A DNA stretch of 64,000 nucleotides from Blastomonas sp. CACIA14H2 (GCA_000503195.1 AYSC01000002.1:62001-126000), one strand, 5' to 3'; counted from the first letter of the stretch, positions 52,683 through 61,955 are shown. Translations and numbers: made by a program. Notes: generated by a model not told the origin, from the sequence alone.

Positions 52683-53438
52683 TTATGCCGCCCCGAGAAT
52701 GGCATCCACGGCGGGCTTGTTCGCCGCGCTGACGATGCCCTTTTCGCGAAGCTCGGTGCCGACCGGCTTGGCGGCCTCGAGATAGCTCGCCTCACCCGTG
52801 GCCTGATTGAGGCCGATCAGGCTCGAAAATTCGGCATTGGCGAGGTCCGCATTGGCCGGGTCAGTCGCACGGCCTTCCTTGGCGATGGCCAGCGCCTGTT
52901 CGAAATGCGGCTTGGCGGCCGTCTTGTCCTGCTGCGTCAGGCTGAAATTGCCCAGGTTGACCAGAATAGCGACCAGCGTGTTGCGTACGCCCGCATTGGC
53001 CTTGTCGGCCTGATAGACCTTGGTCCATTGCGGCGCGGCTTCCGAATAGAGCGGCGGAATCGCGTCGATCTTGCCCAGTGCGCCCTGCGAATTGGCGGTG
53101 ATGGTCAGCGCGCTCGCCAGAAAGCCAGCATTCTGGATATTGGCCGGGTCGCGCGAAGCGATCTCGCGAATGGTCGGCAGGGCGGGTTCGAGCTTGGCGA
53201 TCACTTCGGCATGGTTGCCAGCGGCCTGCGCCTGCTGCGCCGCAGTGAAATCGGCGATCGCCTTGTTCTGCGCCTCGACCTGTTCGGGCGTCAGCGCCGG
53301 TGCGGCAGCCTGCCCTGGGGCGGCCTGTCCTGCGGGTGCTGCGGGCTGGCCAGCCGACGCGGCTGCATCCTGCGCCATGGCAGGCGCGGCGAGCATGGCG
53401 GTGGAGAGAAACAGGGCGGTAACGGCGGACTTGATCAT
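52683..53438 (-). CDS. Secreted tetratricopeptide-like protein of unknown function
   Basis: A 251-residue periplasmic protein. The signal peptide MIKSAVTALFLSTAMLAAPAMAQ is followed by an Ala/Pro/Gln-rich linker to about residue 55, then helical repeats of TPR type, for example AIADFTAAQQAQAAGNHAEV and AAKPHFEQALAIAKEGRATD. GGAGAT lies upstream of the ATG at 53438. No enzymatic motif is present. Proteins of this kind occur in many sphingomonads without assigned function. It is convergent with the beta-oxidation operon. Confidence 0.75.
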   Translation of the reverse strand: MIKSAVTALFLSTAMLAAPAMAQDAAASAGQPAAPAGQAAPGQAAAPALTPEQVEAQNKAIADFTAAQQAQAAGNHAEVIAKLEPALPTIREIASRDPANIQNAGFLASALTITANSQGALGKIDAIPPLYSEAAPQWTKVYQADKANAGVRNTLVAILVNLGNFSLTQQDKTAAKPHFEQALAIAKEGRATDPANADLANAEFSSLIGLNQATGEASYLEAAKPVGTELREKGIVSAANKPAVDAILGAA

Positions 53439-53574
53439 CGAATGATATCTCCTGATTGGGACTGTGCAGCGATAACCCCGGCGACCTGTCGGCCTGCTGA
53501 AGCGGGTCTGCTGCACCATCGAAAAAACGACAGCAACGTTTCAAAAACGCAGGTACAACGCCATCGTTCCGGCC

Positions 53575-54270
53575 TTAGCCTTTGATAGTACAGCAAAACC
53601 GCCACGCAGCGTCAAATGCGCCCCGTCGATGCTCGCGCGCGGCGACAGCCTCCGCATCTGCGCCCCAGAGCTCCTCCTGCCACAGCTCCTCGAGACAGAT
53701 TGCGCGCCAGATTGTCCCGGAATCAAAGGCTTGCTCCCAAAGTGCGAGCGCACCGATCAGCGACCCGCCTATCGCCGCAAGGGTCGAAAACCCGGCCAGC
53801 ACGAACGGATCCATCGCCGCCACCACCGATCGCAATCGGGACAGGCTGTGCGACGATTGCGGCTGATGGATGATCCCGGCGACGTGGATCATCCTGATAT
53901 CGTAGCGATTTTCCGCCCATTGCAGGATCGGCTCCCAGTCCCGGTCCTGCCGCTCGGCCAACGGATCGCCCGGGTCGGCGCGATAACACAGGGTGTCGGT
54001 CTCGCCATAAGCGACAATGTCGTCGATGAAGCGCTGCCGGTTTGGAACGACCTGGTCGATCGCGGCATTGGCAAAGCCGGTAAGCGGCATCGACGCGATG
54101 ACGATCTCCTCACCCTGAGCATGCCATTCGGCCGCGACAGCTTCAGCGAGCGCAGCCGTCGGCAATATCAGCGGAGCGCGCAACGGTGTCTTGACGCTGC
54201 GGCCGTCGAGCAGCAGCGCGTGGCCTGCCTCGACAGGCTCGGTGGTGACGGTCTTGTAGAAACGTTTCAT
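53575..54270 (-). CDS. ATP12 family F1-ATPase assembly chaperone
   Basis: A 231-residue protein homologous to ATP12, which binds the F1 alpha subunit during ATP synthase assembly. Diagnostic segments are LLDGRSVKTPLRAPLILPT, AEWHAQGEEIVIASMPLT, ETDTLCYRADPGDPL and LGALALWE-like LIGALALWEQAFD. The start at 54270 gives MKRFYKTV, the usual beginning. It is the last gene of a minus-strand chain of overlapping genes from crcB, an arrangement common in alphaproteobacteria. Confidence 0.92.
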   Translation of the reverse strand: MKRFYKTVTTEPVEAGHALLLDGRSVKTPLRAPLILPTAALAEAVAAEWHAQGEEIVIASMPLTGFANAAIDQVVPNRQRFIDDIVAYGETDTLCYRADPGDPLAERQDRDWEPILQWAENRYDIRMIHVAGIIHQPQSSHSLSRLRSVVAAMDPFVLAGFSTLAAIGGSLIGALALWEQAFDSGTIWRAICLEELWQEELWGADAEAVAAREHRRGAFDAAWRFCCTIKG

Positions 54271-54280
54271 GGAGTCTGGA

Positions 54281-54502
54281 TCATTCGGAGGGCGGGGATT
54301 TCCAGCGCTTGACCAGCAGTTGAGGGATGACCAGGAATTCGACCACCCCCAGTGCCAGCAACGCATAGCCAAGCTCGCCGGGAACCCCGCCGATCCTGCC
54401 GTAGCTGATCGCGATCGCCAGCGCGATGGTCACTGTGCCGGCCAGCCGCGCTGCGCCAATGATGAAAAAACGCGACCTGGCGCGCTGGTCTTCGGGGCTC
54501 AC
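54281..54502 (-). CDS. Small two-helix membrane protein
   Basis: A 73-residue hypothetical protein with two hydrophobic helices (FFIIGAARLAGTVTIALAIA and YALLALGVVEFLVIPQLLV) and basic ends. It overlaps the HAD gene by ATGA and is followed after 10 bp by the ATP12 gene, so it is a genuine member of this operon. No function is known. Confidence 0.75.
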   Translation of the reverse strand: MSPEDQRARSRFFIIGAARLAGTVTIALAIAISYGRIGGVPGELGYALLALGVVEFLVIPQLLVKRWKSPPSE

Positions 54503-55167
54503 GTTCGGCTACCCGTGATCTGGTCGAAGAGCTGGTCCATGTCGAACGCGATCGAGGCAGCGCCCGCCGATTCCAGTTCGTGCGCATCATGATAGCCCCA
54601 GTCGACACCGATCGGGCGAACGTTCGCCGCCACGCCCATCGCCATGTCATAACTGGTATCGCCGATCATCACGGCATGAACCGGCTCGGCCCCGGCATCG
54701 GCGAGCGCCTGAAAGATCATCGACGGATGCGGCTTGGACGGATGGCGATCGGCGGTCTGCAGCGAAACGAAGCGCTGCCTGATGCCATGATGCGTCAGGC
54801 ACAGGTCGAGCCCGCGATCGGACTTGCCGGTGGCGACCGCGAGCAGCCAACCCGCCGCATCGAGCCGGTCGAGCAGTTCGGGCAGGCCATCATAGAGCGG
54901 TTCGTGCTGCAGCGTGCCGTTGCCGCGGAGCTCGTGAAACGCGTTCTTGTAATGATCGGCCAGGACGACGTGAAAGCCCGGGTCCGCTTCCGGCAGCATC
55001 ACCCGCATCGCTTCCACCAGCGACAGACCGACGATCCGCCGCACCAGATGGTGGTCGGGATGGCCCAGCCCTTCGGCGGCATAGGCCATTTCCATGGCCT
55101 TGCAGATATTGGCCTGGCTGTCGACCAGCGTCCCGTCGCAGTCGAAGATCGCCAGCTGCACGCTCAT
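54499..55167 (-). CDS. HAD-superfamily phosphatase (phosphoglycolate phosphatase-like)
   Basis: A 222-residue hydrolase of HAD subfamily IA. The nucleophile Asp9 and acid Asp11 are in IFDCDGTLVDS, the Thr of VATGKSDRG is motif II, the Lys of HPSKPHPSM motif III, and MIGDTSYDMAMG motif IV. A helical cap occupies about residues 16-85. In alphaproteobacteria this gene often stands between rluA-type and ATP12 genes. The physiological substrate is unknown. Confidence 0.9.
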   Translation of the reverse strand: MSVQLAIFDCDGTLVDSQANICKAMEMAYAAEGLGHPDHHLVRRIVGLSLVEAMRVMLPEADPGFHVVLADHYKNAFHELRGNGTLQHEPLYDGLPELLDRLDAAGWLLAVATGKSDRGLDLCLTHHGIRQRFVSLQTADRHPSKPHPSMIFQALADAGAEPVHAVMIGDTSYDMAMGVAANVRPIGVDWGYHDAHELESAGAASIAFDMDQLFDQITGSRT

Positions 55168-55766
55168 GCAAGCCCCCCGACCATCAGATCGGCAAGCGCG
55201 GGATTACCCTGCTCGCGGACCCCGGCGGCCGCTCTGATCCGCACGTCAGGCGACTTGTTCTGGCCCAGCTTAGCCGTGCCGCGCCATTCGCCGATGATCA
55301 TCGCATAGGCGGCAATGCCCTTGAGCATCCGTGTGAACAGCGCCTGGTCCATCTTGCGATGGTGCCATTCGGGCTTGGGGTGAAGCCGCTGTTCCTGCGC
55401 CGAACTCAGCCGCTCCACGATCCCCGGCAGCGCGGCATCGGGCAAGCGGTGGATCGTCCCTGCAAGCTCGATCGAAACATAGTTCCAGGTCGGCACCTGG
55501 TCGGGGAGCCCGTACCAGTCGGGACTGATATAGCCATCCGGTCCGTTGCACAGGAACAGGACCTCGCTGCCGTCGGCCAGCTGTCCCACAGGGTTGTTGC
55601 GCGCGAGGTGAAAGTGCAGCTTGTCCTCGCCATCGAGCAGCACCGGCACCTGCGCGACGCGAAGGCCCTCGCCCGTCGATGCCACCATCATCCCGAACAT
55701 GCGCTCGTTCACCACCGAGCGCATGGTGGCAGTGTCGCGAATGTCAAAGGCCCGGTTGGGGTGCAT
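55164..55766 (-). CDS. FMN-binding negative transcriptional regulator family protein (PaiB-like)
   Basis: A 200-residue split-barrel flavin-binding protein. The N-terminal MHPNRAFDIRDTATMRSVV, HFHLARNNP, the PDWYGLPDQVPTWNYVSIEL block and the C-terminal IIGEWRGTAKLGQNKSP are hallmarks of the PaiB family. The Bacillus member affects protease gene expression, but no DNA-binding domain is apparent and the biochemical role is unsettled. It overlaps the HAD gene by four bases. Confidence 0.9.
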   Translation of the reverse strand: MHPNRAFDIRDTATMRSVVNERMFGMMVASTGEGLRVAQVPVLLDGEDKLHFHLARNNPVGQLADGSEVLFLCNGPDGYISPDWYGLPDQVPTWNYVSIELAGTIHRLPDAALPGIVERLSSAQEQRLHPKPEWHHRKMDQALFTRMLKGIAAYAMIIGEWRGTAKLGQNKSPDVRIRAAAGVREQGNPALADLMVGGLA

Positions 55767-55772
55767 TGGCCG

Positions 55773-57101
55773 TCATCCCTTGTCGCGGGGCGTCGGACGT
55801 GATGGACCGGGACGGGCGCGGCCCGGCGCTTTCGGCGCCGCGGCTGGCTTCGCGGCCTTTTTGGGCCGTGCCGGCGCGCTGCCCTTGGCCTTGGGGGCTG
55901 CGGTCGACCGGCTGCGCCGTTCGCCGCGCCGTTCCTTGCGCAGCGTCTTGGCATGCGCCTTGGCCTGCTGCTTCTTGACCTCGCGCGTCGCGGGCGGCGG
56001 GCCGTCATCGGCAAAGGCAGCATCGCCCAGTGACAGATCGAAGCCCAGTTGCTCCATCGAATCGGCGAAATGCTCGGGAAGGTCGGCGATCACGTCGATG
56101 GCGGGGCCATCGGGATGCGCGATCTTCAGCCGGCGCGCGTGAAGATGCATCTTGCGGCTGATCGTGCCGGTCAGGAAGGCATCGGGCCCGCCATATTTGC
56201 CGTCGCCGACAATCGGATGGCCGATCGCGGCGAGATGGACGCGCAGCTGGTGCGTGCGCCCCGTGAACGGCTGCAGCGCGACCCAGGCCGCGCGCGATCC
56301 GGCCCGTTCTATCACCTGATAGGCGGTGCGCGACGGCTGACCATTTTCGGTATCGACATGCATCTTCTCGCCGCCGGTCCCCGGCTGCTTGGCGATAGGC
56401 AGCTCGATCAGCCCCGAATAGATATCGGGCACGCCGACGACCAGCGCCCAGTAGATCTTCTTCGCGCTGCGCCCGGCAAAGCGCTTGGAGAAATAGGCGG
56501 CACTGCCCGGCGTGCGCGCGAGCAGCAAGGCGCCCGAGGTGTCCTTGTCGAGCCGGTGGACCAGCTTGGGCCGCACCGGGCTTTCGTACATCAGCGCCTC
56601 GGTCAGGCCATCGACATGCGCATGCGTGCGTGTGCCACCCTGGGTGGCGAGGCCCGGCGGTTTGTTGATGACCAGTGCCGCGCGATCCTTGTGGATGACG
56701 AGCGATTGCGCGAACGCGACCTGATCCTCGCTGAGCGTGCGCGGCGGAGGCTTGGCGGCGGGGCGATCGGTATCGCCATCGGCGGGCGGAATGCGGATCG
56801 TCTGGCCGGCGGCGATGCGGTCCCCGGGGCCAACGCGCTTGCCGTCGAGCCGGACCTGGCCGGTGCGTGCCCAGCGCGAGACGAGATTGAAATTCACATC
56901 GGGCAGGTGTCGGTGGAACCAGCGATCGAGCCGGATGCCGTCATCGTCCGCGTCGACGGTGAACTGCCGCGCTTCGGCCGATTCCTTCGAGATCGAAGCG
57001 CCCACGCCTGCGGTGCGCGCGCGGCCCGGCGATGGACGGCGCGGGCCGCTCGGCTTTCGATCGGCAGGCTTGCGTGCGGGTGTCCTGATCGGCGGCTTCA
57101 T
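55773..57101 (-). CDS. RluA-family 23S rRNA pseudouridine synthase with basic C-terminal tail
   Basis: A 442-residue enzyme that isomerises uridines in 23S rRNA, probably RluC-like. An S4 domain (about residues 48-105) is followed by the catalytic domain with VHRLDKDTSGALLLAR, whose second Asp is the catalytic residue, and FTGRTHQLRVHLAAIGHPIVGD. The first 45 and last 95 residues are Lys/Arg/Pro/Ala-rich extensions not found in E. coli, likely disordered RNA-binding tails. It overlaps crcB by ATGA. Confidence 0.93.
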   Translation of the reverse strand: MKPPIRTPARKPADRKPSGPRRPSPGRARTAGVGASISKESAEARQFTVDADDDGIRLDRWFHRHLPDVNFNLVSRWARTGQVRLDGKRVGPGDRIAAGQTIRIPPADGDTDRPAAKPPPRTLSEDQVAFAQSLVIHKDRAALVINKPPGLATQGGTRTHAHVDGLTEALMYESPVRPKLVHRLDKDTSGALLLARTPGSAAYFSKRFAGRSAKKIYWALVVGVPDIYSGLIELPIAKQPGTGGEKMHVDTENGQPSRTAYQVIERAGSRAAWVALQPFTGRTHQLRVHLAAIGHPIVGDGKYGGPDAFLTGTISRKMHLHARRLKIAHPDGPAIDVIADLPEHFADSMEQLGFDLSLGDAAFADDGPPPATREVKKQQAKAHAKTLRKERRGERRSRSTAAPKAKGSAPARPKKAAKPAAAPKAPGRARPGPSRPTPRDKG

Positions 57102-57490
57102 GCGAACGACCTCGTGACAACGAAACCGGCGGCAACCGCAGCGAGCGACAGCAGCACCGATGCCAGCCCATAGCCCAGCGCGGTCAAAGCCGCACCGCGC
57201 TCGAGCATCTGGAAGAGTTCGAGCGAAAAGGCCGAAAAGGTCGTGAACCCGCCAAGCACGCCGACACCGAGAAACAGCCGCATCGGCTCGGCGATCTGGC
57301 CCTTGAACACCAGCGCGGCGAGCACACCCATTGCAAGGCCGCCGAGCACATTGACCGAAAGCGTCGCGAGGGGATAGCCGGTCTGACCGAGGCGGATGGC
57401 AAGCTGCGTCGCCTGAAATCGCAGCGCCGCGCCGATTGCGCCGCCCGCCATCACCAGACCGGTGGCCTTGAAAGTCAAATGCGCGTCCAT
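57098..57490 (-). CDS. crcB: Fluoride channel CrcB/Fluc
   Basis: A 130-residue inner-membrane fluoride exporter that works as an antiparallel dimer. Four helices are visible. GAIGAALRFQ, TLSVNVLGGLAMGVLA and GVLGGFTTFSAFSLE (with the pore Phe and Ser residues) are diagnostic. It is the first gene of the crcB-rluA-paiB-HAD-ATP12 chain. No fluoride riboswitch was recognised in the 60 bases upstream. Confidence 0.94.
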   Translation of the reverse strand: MDAHLTFKATGLVMAGGAIGAALRFQATQLAIRLGQTGYPLATLSVNVLGGLAMGVLAALVFKGQIAEPMRLFLGVGVLGGFTTFSAFSLELFQMLERGAALTALGYGLASVLLSLAAVAAGFVVTRSFA

Positions 57491-57551
57491 GCCACCGCCT
57501 TAGCGGGATTGGACGCGCATTGTGAAGAATTATTCGTTGTACTGCCGAACG

Positions 57552-57767
57552 TCAGGCGGCGTGGCCATCGCGCGCGGCGGCTTCGGCCTGTTCGAGGTCG
57601 GCAGCTTCGGGGCCATCGAGCGCGTCGGCGGCTTCGCGCGCCTTTACCTCGACCTGCTGCTTGTCGGCGGCAAAGTCTTCCTGGGCTTCGCGATAATTCT
57701 GCGCGGCCTTGTAATTGCCTTCGCCAAATTCCTTGCCTGCGTTGGGGTTCTCGGCCTGTTCGGTCAT
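57552..57767 (-). CDS. Small acidic coiled-coil-like hypothetical protein
   Basis: A 71-residue, Ala/Glu-rich, charged protein (MTEQAENPNAGKEFGEGNYKA...). CAGGAGCAA gives an AGGAG ribosome binding site 4-5 bp before the ATG, which supports translation. Helical content is high, with no membrane segment or cysteine. No known family was recognised. Confidence 0.65.
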   Translation of the reverse strand: MTEQAENPNAGKEFGEGNYKAAQNYREAQEDFAADKQQVEVKAREAADALDGPEAADLEQAEAAARDGHAA

Positions 57768-57828
57768 TTGCTTGCTCCTGATCGAGTGGGTTCTCGTGTC
57801 GATACGCGAACCGCCCAGACCGGTTCCC

Positions 57829-59700
57829 TCAGCCTTTGAACAGCGCCCTCAGCCAGCTTGCATCGGCCCTCGCGACATGGCGCGGCGGCAGCGCGCCCGA
57901 GCATTCGAGACACCAGGCCTGGACGCCCTCTGCCCCGCCCAGCACGTTGAGATCGCCGAGCACCTGCCCCAGCGCCGCGCGCTGCTGCCAGGCAAGCCGG
58001 GCGACCAGGCCGCTCGCCTGCTTCTCCTCTTCGGCGGGCGCGAACATGCCTGAGACGAACTGCTCGAACGGATCGGGCTCGGTCTCGAGATATTTCACGC
58101 TATAGCTGTCCTTGCCCAGCTTGGCGCGCTTGGCCGCCTCGGCAATCGCATCGTCAATCGATCCGAACCGGTCGACCAGCTTGATCTGGCGCGCGGTGCC
58201 GCCATCCCAGACGCGGCCCTGCGCGATGTTGTTGACCTGATCGACGCTCATCCCGCGCGCCTTGCCGACCAGCGCCAGGAATCGGCGATAGTCATGCTCG
58301 ATCGTGCCCTGGATGAAGGTATCGACGGTGCTGTTGAATCCGCCCAGCAGGTCGGGCTGGCCCGATAGCGGCGTGGTCGCGACGCCATCGGCCCTGACGC
58401 CATATTCGGCGAGCGCGCGCTCGAAGCTGGGCAGTACCGCGAAGATGCCGATCGATCCGGTGATCGTCGAAGGCTCGGCGAAGATCGCATCGCCTGCGGT
58501 TGCAACCCAATAGCCGCCGCTGGCAGCGACATTGCCCATCGAGATGATGACCGGGATCTTGCGCGCGCGATATTCCTCGATCGCGCGGCGGATCTGTTCG
58601 GACGCGAACGCCGACCCGCCGGGCGAATCGACGCGCACCACCAGCGCCTTGACATTGTCGCGCTCGAGCCCGTCGTGGAGCAGCTTCTCGATGCGATCGC
58701 CGCCTGCGGTTCCAGGGCCGGCCTCGCCATCGACGATGGTGCCCGCGATGGTCACGACCTGTACCTCGTCGCCGCCGGTGTTGGCGGGATTGGCCGCAAC
58801 CCAGTCCTTCAGATTGGTGTGCTTGAACGCGCCGGGGCCTTCGTCCTCGTCGGCGCCCGCGAGCTTGGCGACGCGCTTGCCGAAGGCCGTGCGGTCGCCG
58901 ACCTTGTCGACGATCTTGCGATCGGTGGCGATCTTGACCAGGTCGCCATTCGCCGCGGTCACCGCGCCTGCGGGGTCGGCGATCAGTCCGGCAATGTCGG
59001 CCTGCGGCCGCGCCTTCCTGACGGTTGCCTGCCAGTTGTCCCAGATCGGGCGATAGACTGCGAGCAGTGCCTGCTCGGCCTCAGGCGACTGGTCGGAACG
59101 CAGATAGGGTTCAACCGCGCTCTTGAACGTGCCGACGCGATAGACATGCGCGGTCACCTTGAAGCGATCGAGCGCGTCCTTGTAATAGAGGCGCGAGCCG
59201 CCGGGGCCGGTGAACGCCGCGCCACCCATCGGGTCGACCCAGATCTCGCTGCCGTGCGCGGCCAGCATATAGGCTGCATCGCTGTAGAAGGTGGCAAAGC
59301 TCAGCACCGGCTTGCCCTTGGCCTTGGCGCGGCCGATCGCCTCGCCTACCTGTTCGAGCGAGACCTGGCCGCCGCCCATGAAGCTGGCGAGATCGAGCAC
59401 GATGACCTTGATCCGGTCGTCGGTCGCCGCGGTGTCGATCGCGCGGATCAGGTCGCGTTCGCGATACTGTTTGAGCGGCGCCCGGCCGCCGAGGACCGTG
59501 GCAAAGGGATCGATGTTCTCGGGCTCCTCGACGATCACGCCGTCCAGCTTGACGAGCAGAGCGCCGTCGGTCACCGCCGCCGGATTGGGCCGCCACGACA
59601 AGGCCGCCAGGATCAGACCGAAGAACATCAGCATCGCGAGCAGGACCAGACCGTCCTTGATCGCCACCAGCACCTTCCAGGCGCCTTTCACAAAACCCAT
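57829..59700 (-). CDS. sppA: Signal peptide peptidase SppA, 67K type
   Basis: A 623-residue membrane-anchored serine protease degrading cleaved signal peptides. An N-terminal helix (LVLLAMLMFFGLILAALSW) anchors it. Two tandem S49 domains follow. The catalytic Lys193 is in VYRVGTFKSAVEPY of the first and Ser394 in SMGNVAASGGYW of the second, the split active site of the long SppA. The ATG at 59700 begins MGFVKGAWKVL, fitting the family; the longer frame is only 12 residues more. It lies downstream of the bufferin-type operon on the same strand, with a 115-bp gap. Confidence 0.94.
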   Translation of the reverse strand: MGFVKGAWKVLVAIKDGLVLLAMLMFFGLILAALSWRPNPAAVTDGALLVKLDGVIVEEPENIDPFATVLGGRAPLKQYRERDLIRAIDTAATDDRIKVIVLDLASFMGGGQVSLEQVGEAIGRAKAKGKPVLSFATFYSDAAYMLAAHGSEIWVDPMGGAAFTGPGGSRLYYKDALDRFKVTAHVYRVGTFKSAVEPYLRSDQSPEAEQALLAVYRPIWDNWQATVRKARPQADIAGLIADPAGAVTAANGDLVKIATDRKIVDKVGDRTAFGKRVAKLAGADEDEGPGAFKHTNLKDWVAANPANTGGDEVQVVTIAGTIVDGEAGPGTAGGDRIEKLLHDGLERDNVKALVVRVDSPGGSAFASEQIRRAIEEYRARKIPVIISMGNVAASGGYWVATAGDAIFAEPSTITGSIGIFAVLPSFERALAEYGVRADGVATTPLSGQPDLLGGFNSTVDTFIQGTIEHDYRRFLALVGKARGMSVDQVNNIAQGRVWDGGTARQIKLVDRFGSIDDAIAEAAKRAKLGKDSYSVKYLETEPDPFEQFVSGMFAPAEEEKQASGLVARLAWQQRAALGQVLGDLNVLGGAEGVQAWCLECSGALPPRHVARADASWLRALFKG

Positions 59701-59815
59701 TATCTGCTCCGCATCGGGCGGACATGCCCCAGGCACCCTATCTAGGCGAGCCCGGGATCATTTGCCACTGCCTCGCGCGACAGACGGGTGATGCGGTTCG
59801 ACCGCCGACTTGGGG

Positions 59816-60292
59816 TCAGTGCGCGAAGCCCGATGTGCGCGGCGGCATGGCGGGCGCGAGGCGGCGATCGAATAGCCGGTCGAGCGCGAACAGCCCGCCG
59901 CCACGCGCGATGAGGATGATCGCGAGGCCGAACCACATCACATGCGGGTTCCAGAAGGCTTCGGGATAGACGAACAGCTGGATCACCGCAGTCATGACGA
60001 ACAGCCCCGCTGCGCCAAAACGCGTCGCCAGGCCCAGCATCACCAGGATTGGCAGCGCGTGTTCGGCATAGGTCGCGATCGTGCCGGTAATCTCGGGCGC
60101 GGGCATATGATATTCGTCGCGGAACAGGTCATAGGTGATCGGGTTGATGGTGAGGAAGCTCCCCTCTTCCACCTTGGTGCGCGCCGAGCGCCAGAATTGC
60201 GCCGCGAGTGCGAGCCGCACGACCAGCAGCGCAAGGCCGTTGAACACAGGGCTGTCGAGCAGCGCAAGGCCGCGTTGGATCAGGATTTTCAT
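59816..60292 (-). CDS. DoxX family membrane protein, fourth gene of a bufferin/hvf-type operon
   Basis: A 158-residue protein with four membrane helices (LALLVVRLALAAQFW, ALPILVMLGLATRFG, LFVMTAVIQLFVYPEAFW, MWFGLAIILIARGGG). It includes the DoxX-typical RSARTKVEEG and HALPILVMLG regions. DoxX proteins are frequent companions of DUF2282-DUF692-DUF2063 gene sets (HvfD in the hvfABCD naming). It is 72 bp downstream of the DUF2063 gene on the same strand. Its role there is unknown; a redox or metal-related membrane function is commonly suggested. Confidence 0.88.
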   Translation of the reverse strand: MKILIQRGLALLDSPVFNGLALLVVRLALAAQFWRSARTKVEEGSFLTINPITYDLFRDEYHMPAPEITGTIATYAEHALPILVMLGLATRFGAAGLFVMTAVIQLFVYPEAFWNPHVMWFGLAIILIARGGGLFALDRLFDRRLAPAMPPRTSGFAH

Positions 60293-60364
60293 CGTCAGCT
60301 ATCCGGCAAGTTTGGACTGGAGCGAGATCGAGACGCCCCCGGAGGTGCCTGGCACCCTGCCCGA

Positions 60365-61102
60365 CTACCCCTGGGATCGCACCAGCGCGCCTGCGCTGAT
60401 GAGCGCGAAGATCGCCGGCAGCGCCTCTGCCTCTCCTGCGCGTTCGATCGCCTGGGCGAGAAGGTTACGCATCGGGGCCGGAAAATGCGTCTGCCTCAGC
60501 AGATCGGCGGAGATTGCGTCCAACGGGTGCAGCAGCACCTCGTATGCCGGGCGAGTGATCAGCAGAAAGCGCATGTGGGGCGCGGCGCATTCGGCAAGCT
60601 CGGGCATTAGTGGTCCCAATGGCGTCTGCGTCCTGATCAGCCGTGCCGCCGGGTGCAGCGCGAGGCCGAGATCAAGCAGGCCGTCTTCGTCGAGCGCGGC
60701 GAGATCCGCCAGCTGCAGCGGCTCGGCCTCGGCGGCGTGATAGCTTTGCAGCCAGGCCCATTCGACCCGCGCGAGATCGACCGCAGCCACATCATGGACC
60801 CGGTCGGCGAGAAAGTCCGCAAGCCCCTCGCCCAGCTGCATCAGCTTGCGCGGGCGGACCTCTGCTCGTTCGATGAAATCGCGCGACAGGGCGTTGAACG
60901 CGGCTTCGCCCAGATGTTCCCGGGTGCGCGGATAGGTTTCCTCGAGCGCGACCAGCCGGGCATGGCTGATCGTGTTGGCATGCGCTTTGAGGCCGAGGAG
61001 GGCTCGTTCCGGCGCATCGGCGAACAGGCCTTCGGGAAAGACCGACGGCCCCTTTTGCAGAACCGCGATGAAGCGCGCCTGGTCATCCAGCAGATCGCCC
61101 AT
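60365..61102 (-). CDS. DUF2063 protein, partner of the DUF692 enzyme (BufC/HvfC)
   Basis: A 245-residue protein. The N-terminal helical domain has LLDDQARFIAVLQKG, HANTISHARLVALEETYPRT and FNALSRDFIERAEVRPRKL, the DUF2063 signature once called a putative DNA-binding domain. The C-terminal half resembles the second domain of these partners (AVDLARVEWAWLQSYHAAE). In described multinuclear iron-dependent oxidase (MNIO) systems this protein brings the precursor peptide to the enzyme. It starts 4 bp after the DUF692 stop, so the two are translationally linked. Confidence 0.92.
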   Translation of the reverse strand: MGDLLDDQARFIAVLQKGPSVFPEGLFADAPERALLGLKAHANTISHARLVALEETYPRTREHLGEAAFNALSRDFIERAEVRPRKLMQLGEGLADFLADRVHDVAAVDLARVEWAWLQSYHAAEAEPLQLADLAALDEDGLLDLGLALHPAARLIRTQTPLGPLMPELAECAAPHMRFLLITRPAYEVLLHPLDAISADLLRQTHFPAPMRNLLAQAIERAGEAEALPAIFALISAGALVRSQG

Positions 61103-61106
61103 CGCA

Positions 61107-61955
61107 TCAGGCCGCGACGGCAGCGGTGGCGCGGGCCATGATCGATCCCGCGCGCTCGGCCTCGGCGATCAGCACCGCGTAATCGGGGAGGTTGGTATCC
61201 CATTCGATCAGAACCGGCCTTGCGCCCGCGCGGCGGACGAAGCGATCGAACAGCGCCCAAGTGCGATCGGTGACGTGGCTGCCATGATCGTCGATCAGCA
61301 ACGGCCGGTTGTCATGCCATTCGGTCGCGTGCCCTGCGAGATGGATTTCGCCGACCAGCGCGGCATCGATGGCATCGATATAGGCCTCGGGGTCGAGCTG
61401 CAAATTGGTGCAGCTGACCTCGACATTGTTGATGTCGAACAGCAGGCCGCATCCCGTGCGGCGGCACAGGGCATCGAGGAAATCCACCTCGTCCATCTCG
61501 TCCTGCGCGAAGGCGAGATAGCGCGAGGGATTTTCGATCAGGATGGTGCGGCCCAGCCGGTCCTGCACCCGCGCGACCTGCTCGACGACATGCTCCAGGG
61601 TAGCACGGGTATAGGCGATCGGCAGCAGGTCGGGATAACGATCATCGGCATTGCCCGACCAGCTCAGGTGATCGGACACGCTGGCAGGCTCGTAGCGCGC
61701 ACACAGCTGTGCGAGCTGCTCCAGTTCGTCCTCGTCCAGGCCTTGCGCCGTGCCGATCGACAGGCCGACGCTGTGAAAGCTCAGCGGATAACGCTCCGCC
61801 ACCGCGGAAAGCCAGCGATGCGGCGGGCCCCCATCGACGAAATAGTTCTGCGGATGCACCTCGAGCCAGCCGGGCAACCGGGCATCGGGTCCGGTTTCGA
61901 GAACGTCGCGATAATGGGCGGGTTTCAGCCCTATGCCAACAAGCGGGGGAAGCAT
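61107..61955 (-). CDS. DUF692 multinuclear iron-dependent oxidase (BufB/HvfB/MbnB-like)
   Basis: A 282-residue TIM-barrel enzyme. VGIGLKPAHYRDVLE, LEVHPQNYFVDGG, FHSVGLSIG, SDHLSWSG, ENPSRYLAF, LLFDINNVEVSC, EIHLAGHATEW and LLIDDHGSHV provide the His, Asp, Glu and Asn metal ligands of the family. Known members use a di- or tri-iron cluster and oxygen to modify cysteines of a precursor peptide to oxazolone/thioamide or thiooxazole groups. The precursor candidate is encoded 75 bp upstream, and the partner DUF2063 protein directly downstream. ATG 61955 has only a weak ribosome binding site. Confidence 0.94.
   Translation of the reverse strand: MLPPLVGIGLKPAHYRDVLETGPDARLPGWLEVHPQNYFVDGGPPHRWLSAVAERYPLSFHSVGLSIGTAQGLDEDELEQLAQLCARYEPASVSDHLSWSGNADDRYPDLLPIAYTRATLEHVVEQVARVQDRLGRTILIENPSRYLAFAQDEMDEVDFLDALCRRTGCGLLFDINNVEVSCTNLQLDPEAYIDAIDAALVGEIHLAGHATEWHDNRPLLIDDHGSHVTDRTWALFDRFVRRAGARPVLIEWDTNLPDYAVLIAEAERAGSIMARATAAVAA

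Noticed and set aside
53575..57490. Operon partners PaiB and HAD as evidence of a new pathway
   Set aside because: The crcB-rluA-HAD-ATP12 order is common in alphaproteobacteria and the functions look unrelated, so it is ordinary gene packing.
57491..57551. Possible fluoride riboswitch before crcB
   Set aside because: The short upstream sequence shows no conserved fluoride-aptamer core, and crcB is preceded by only about 60 bases before the next gene.
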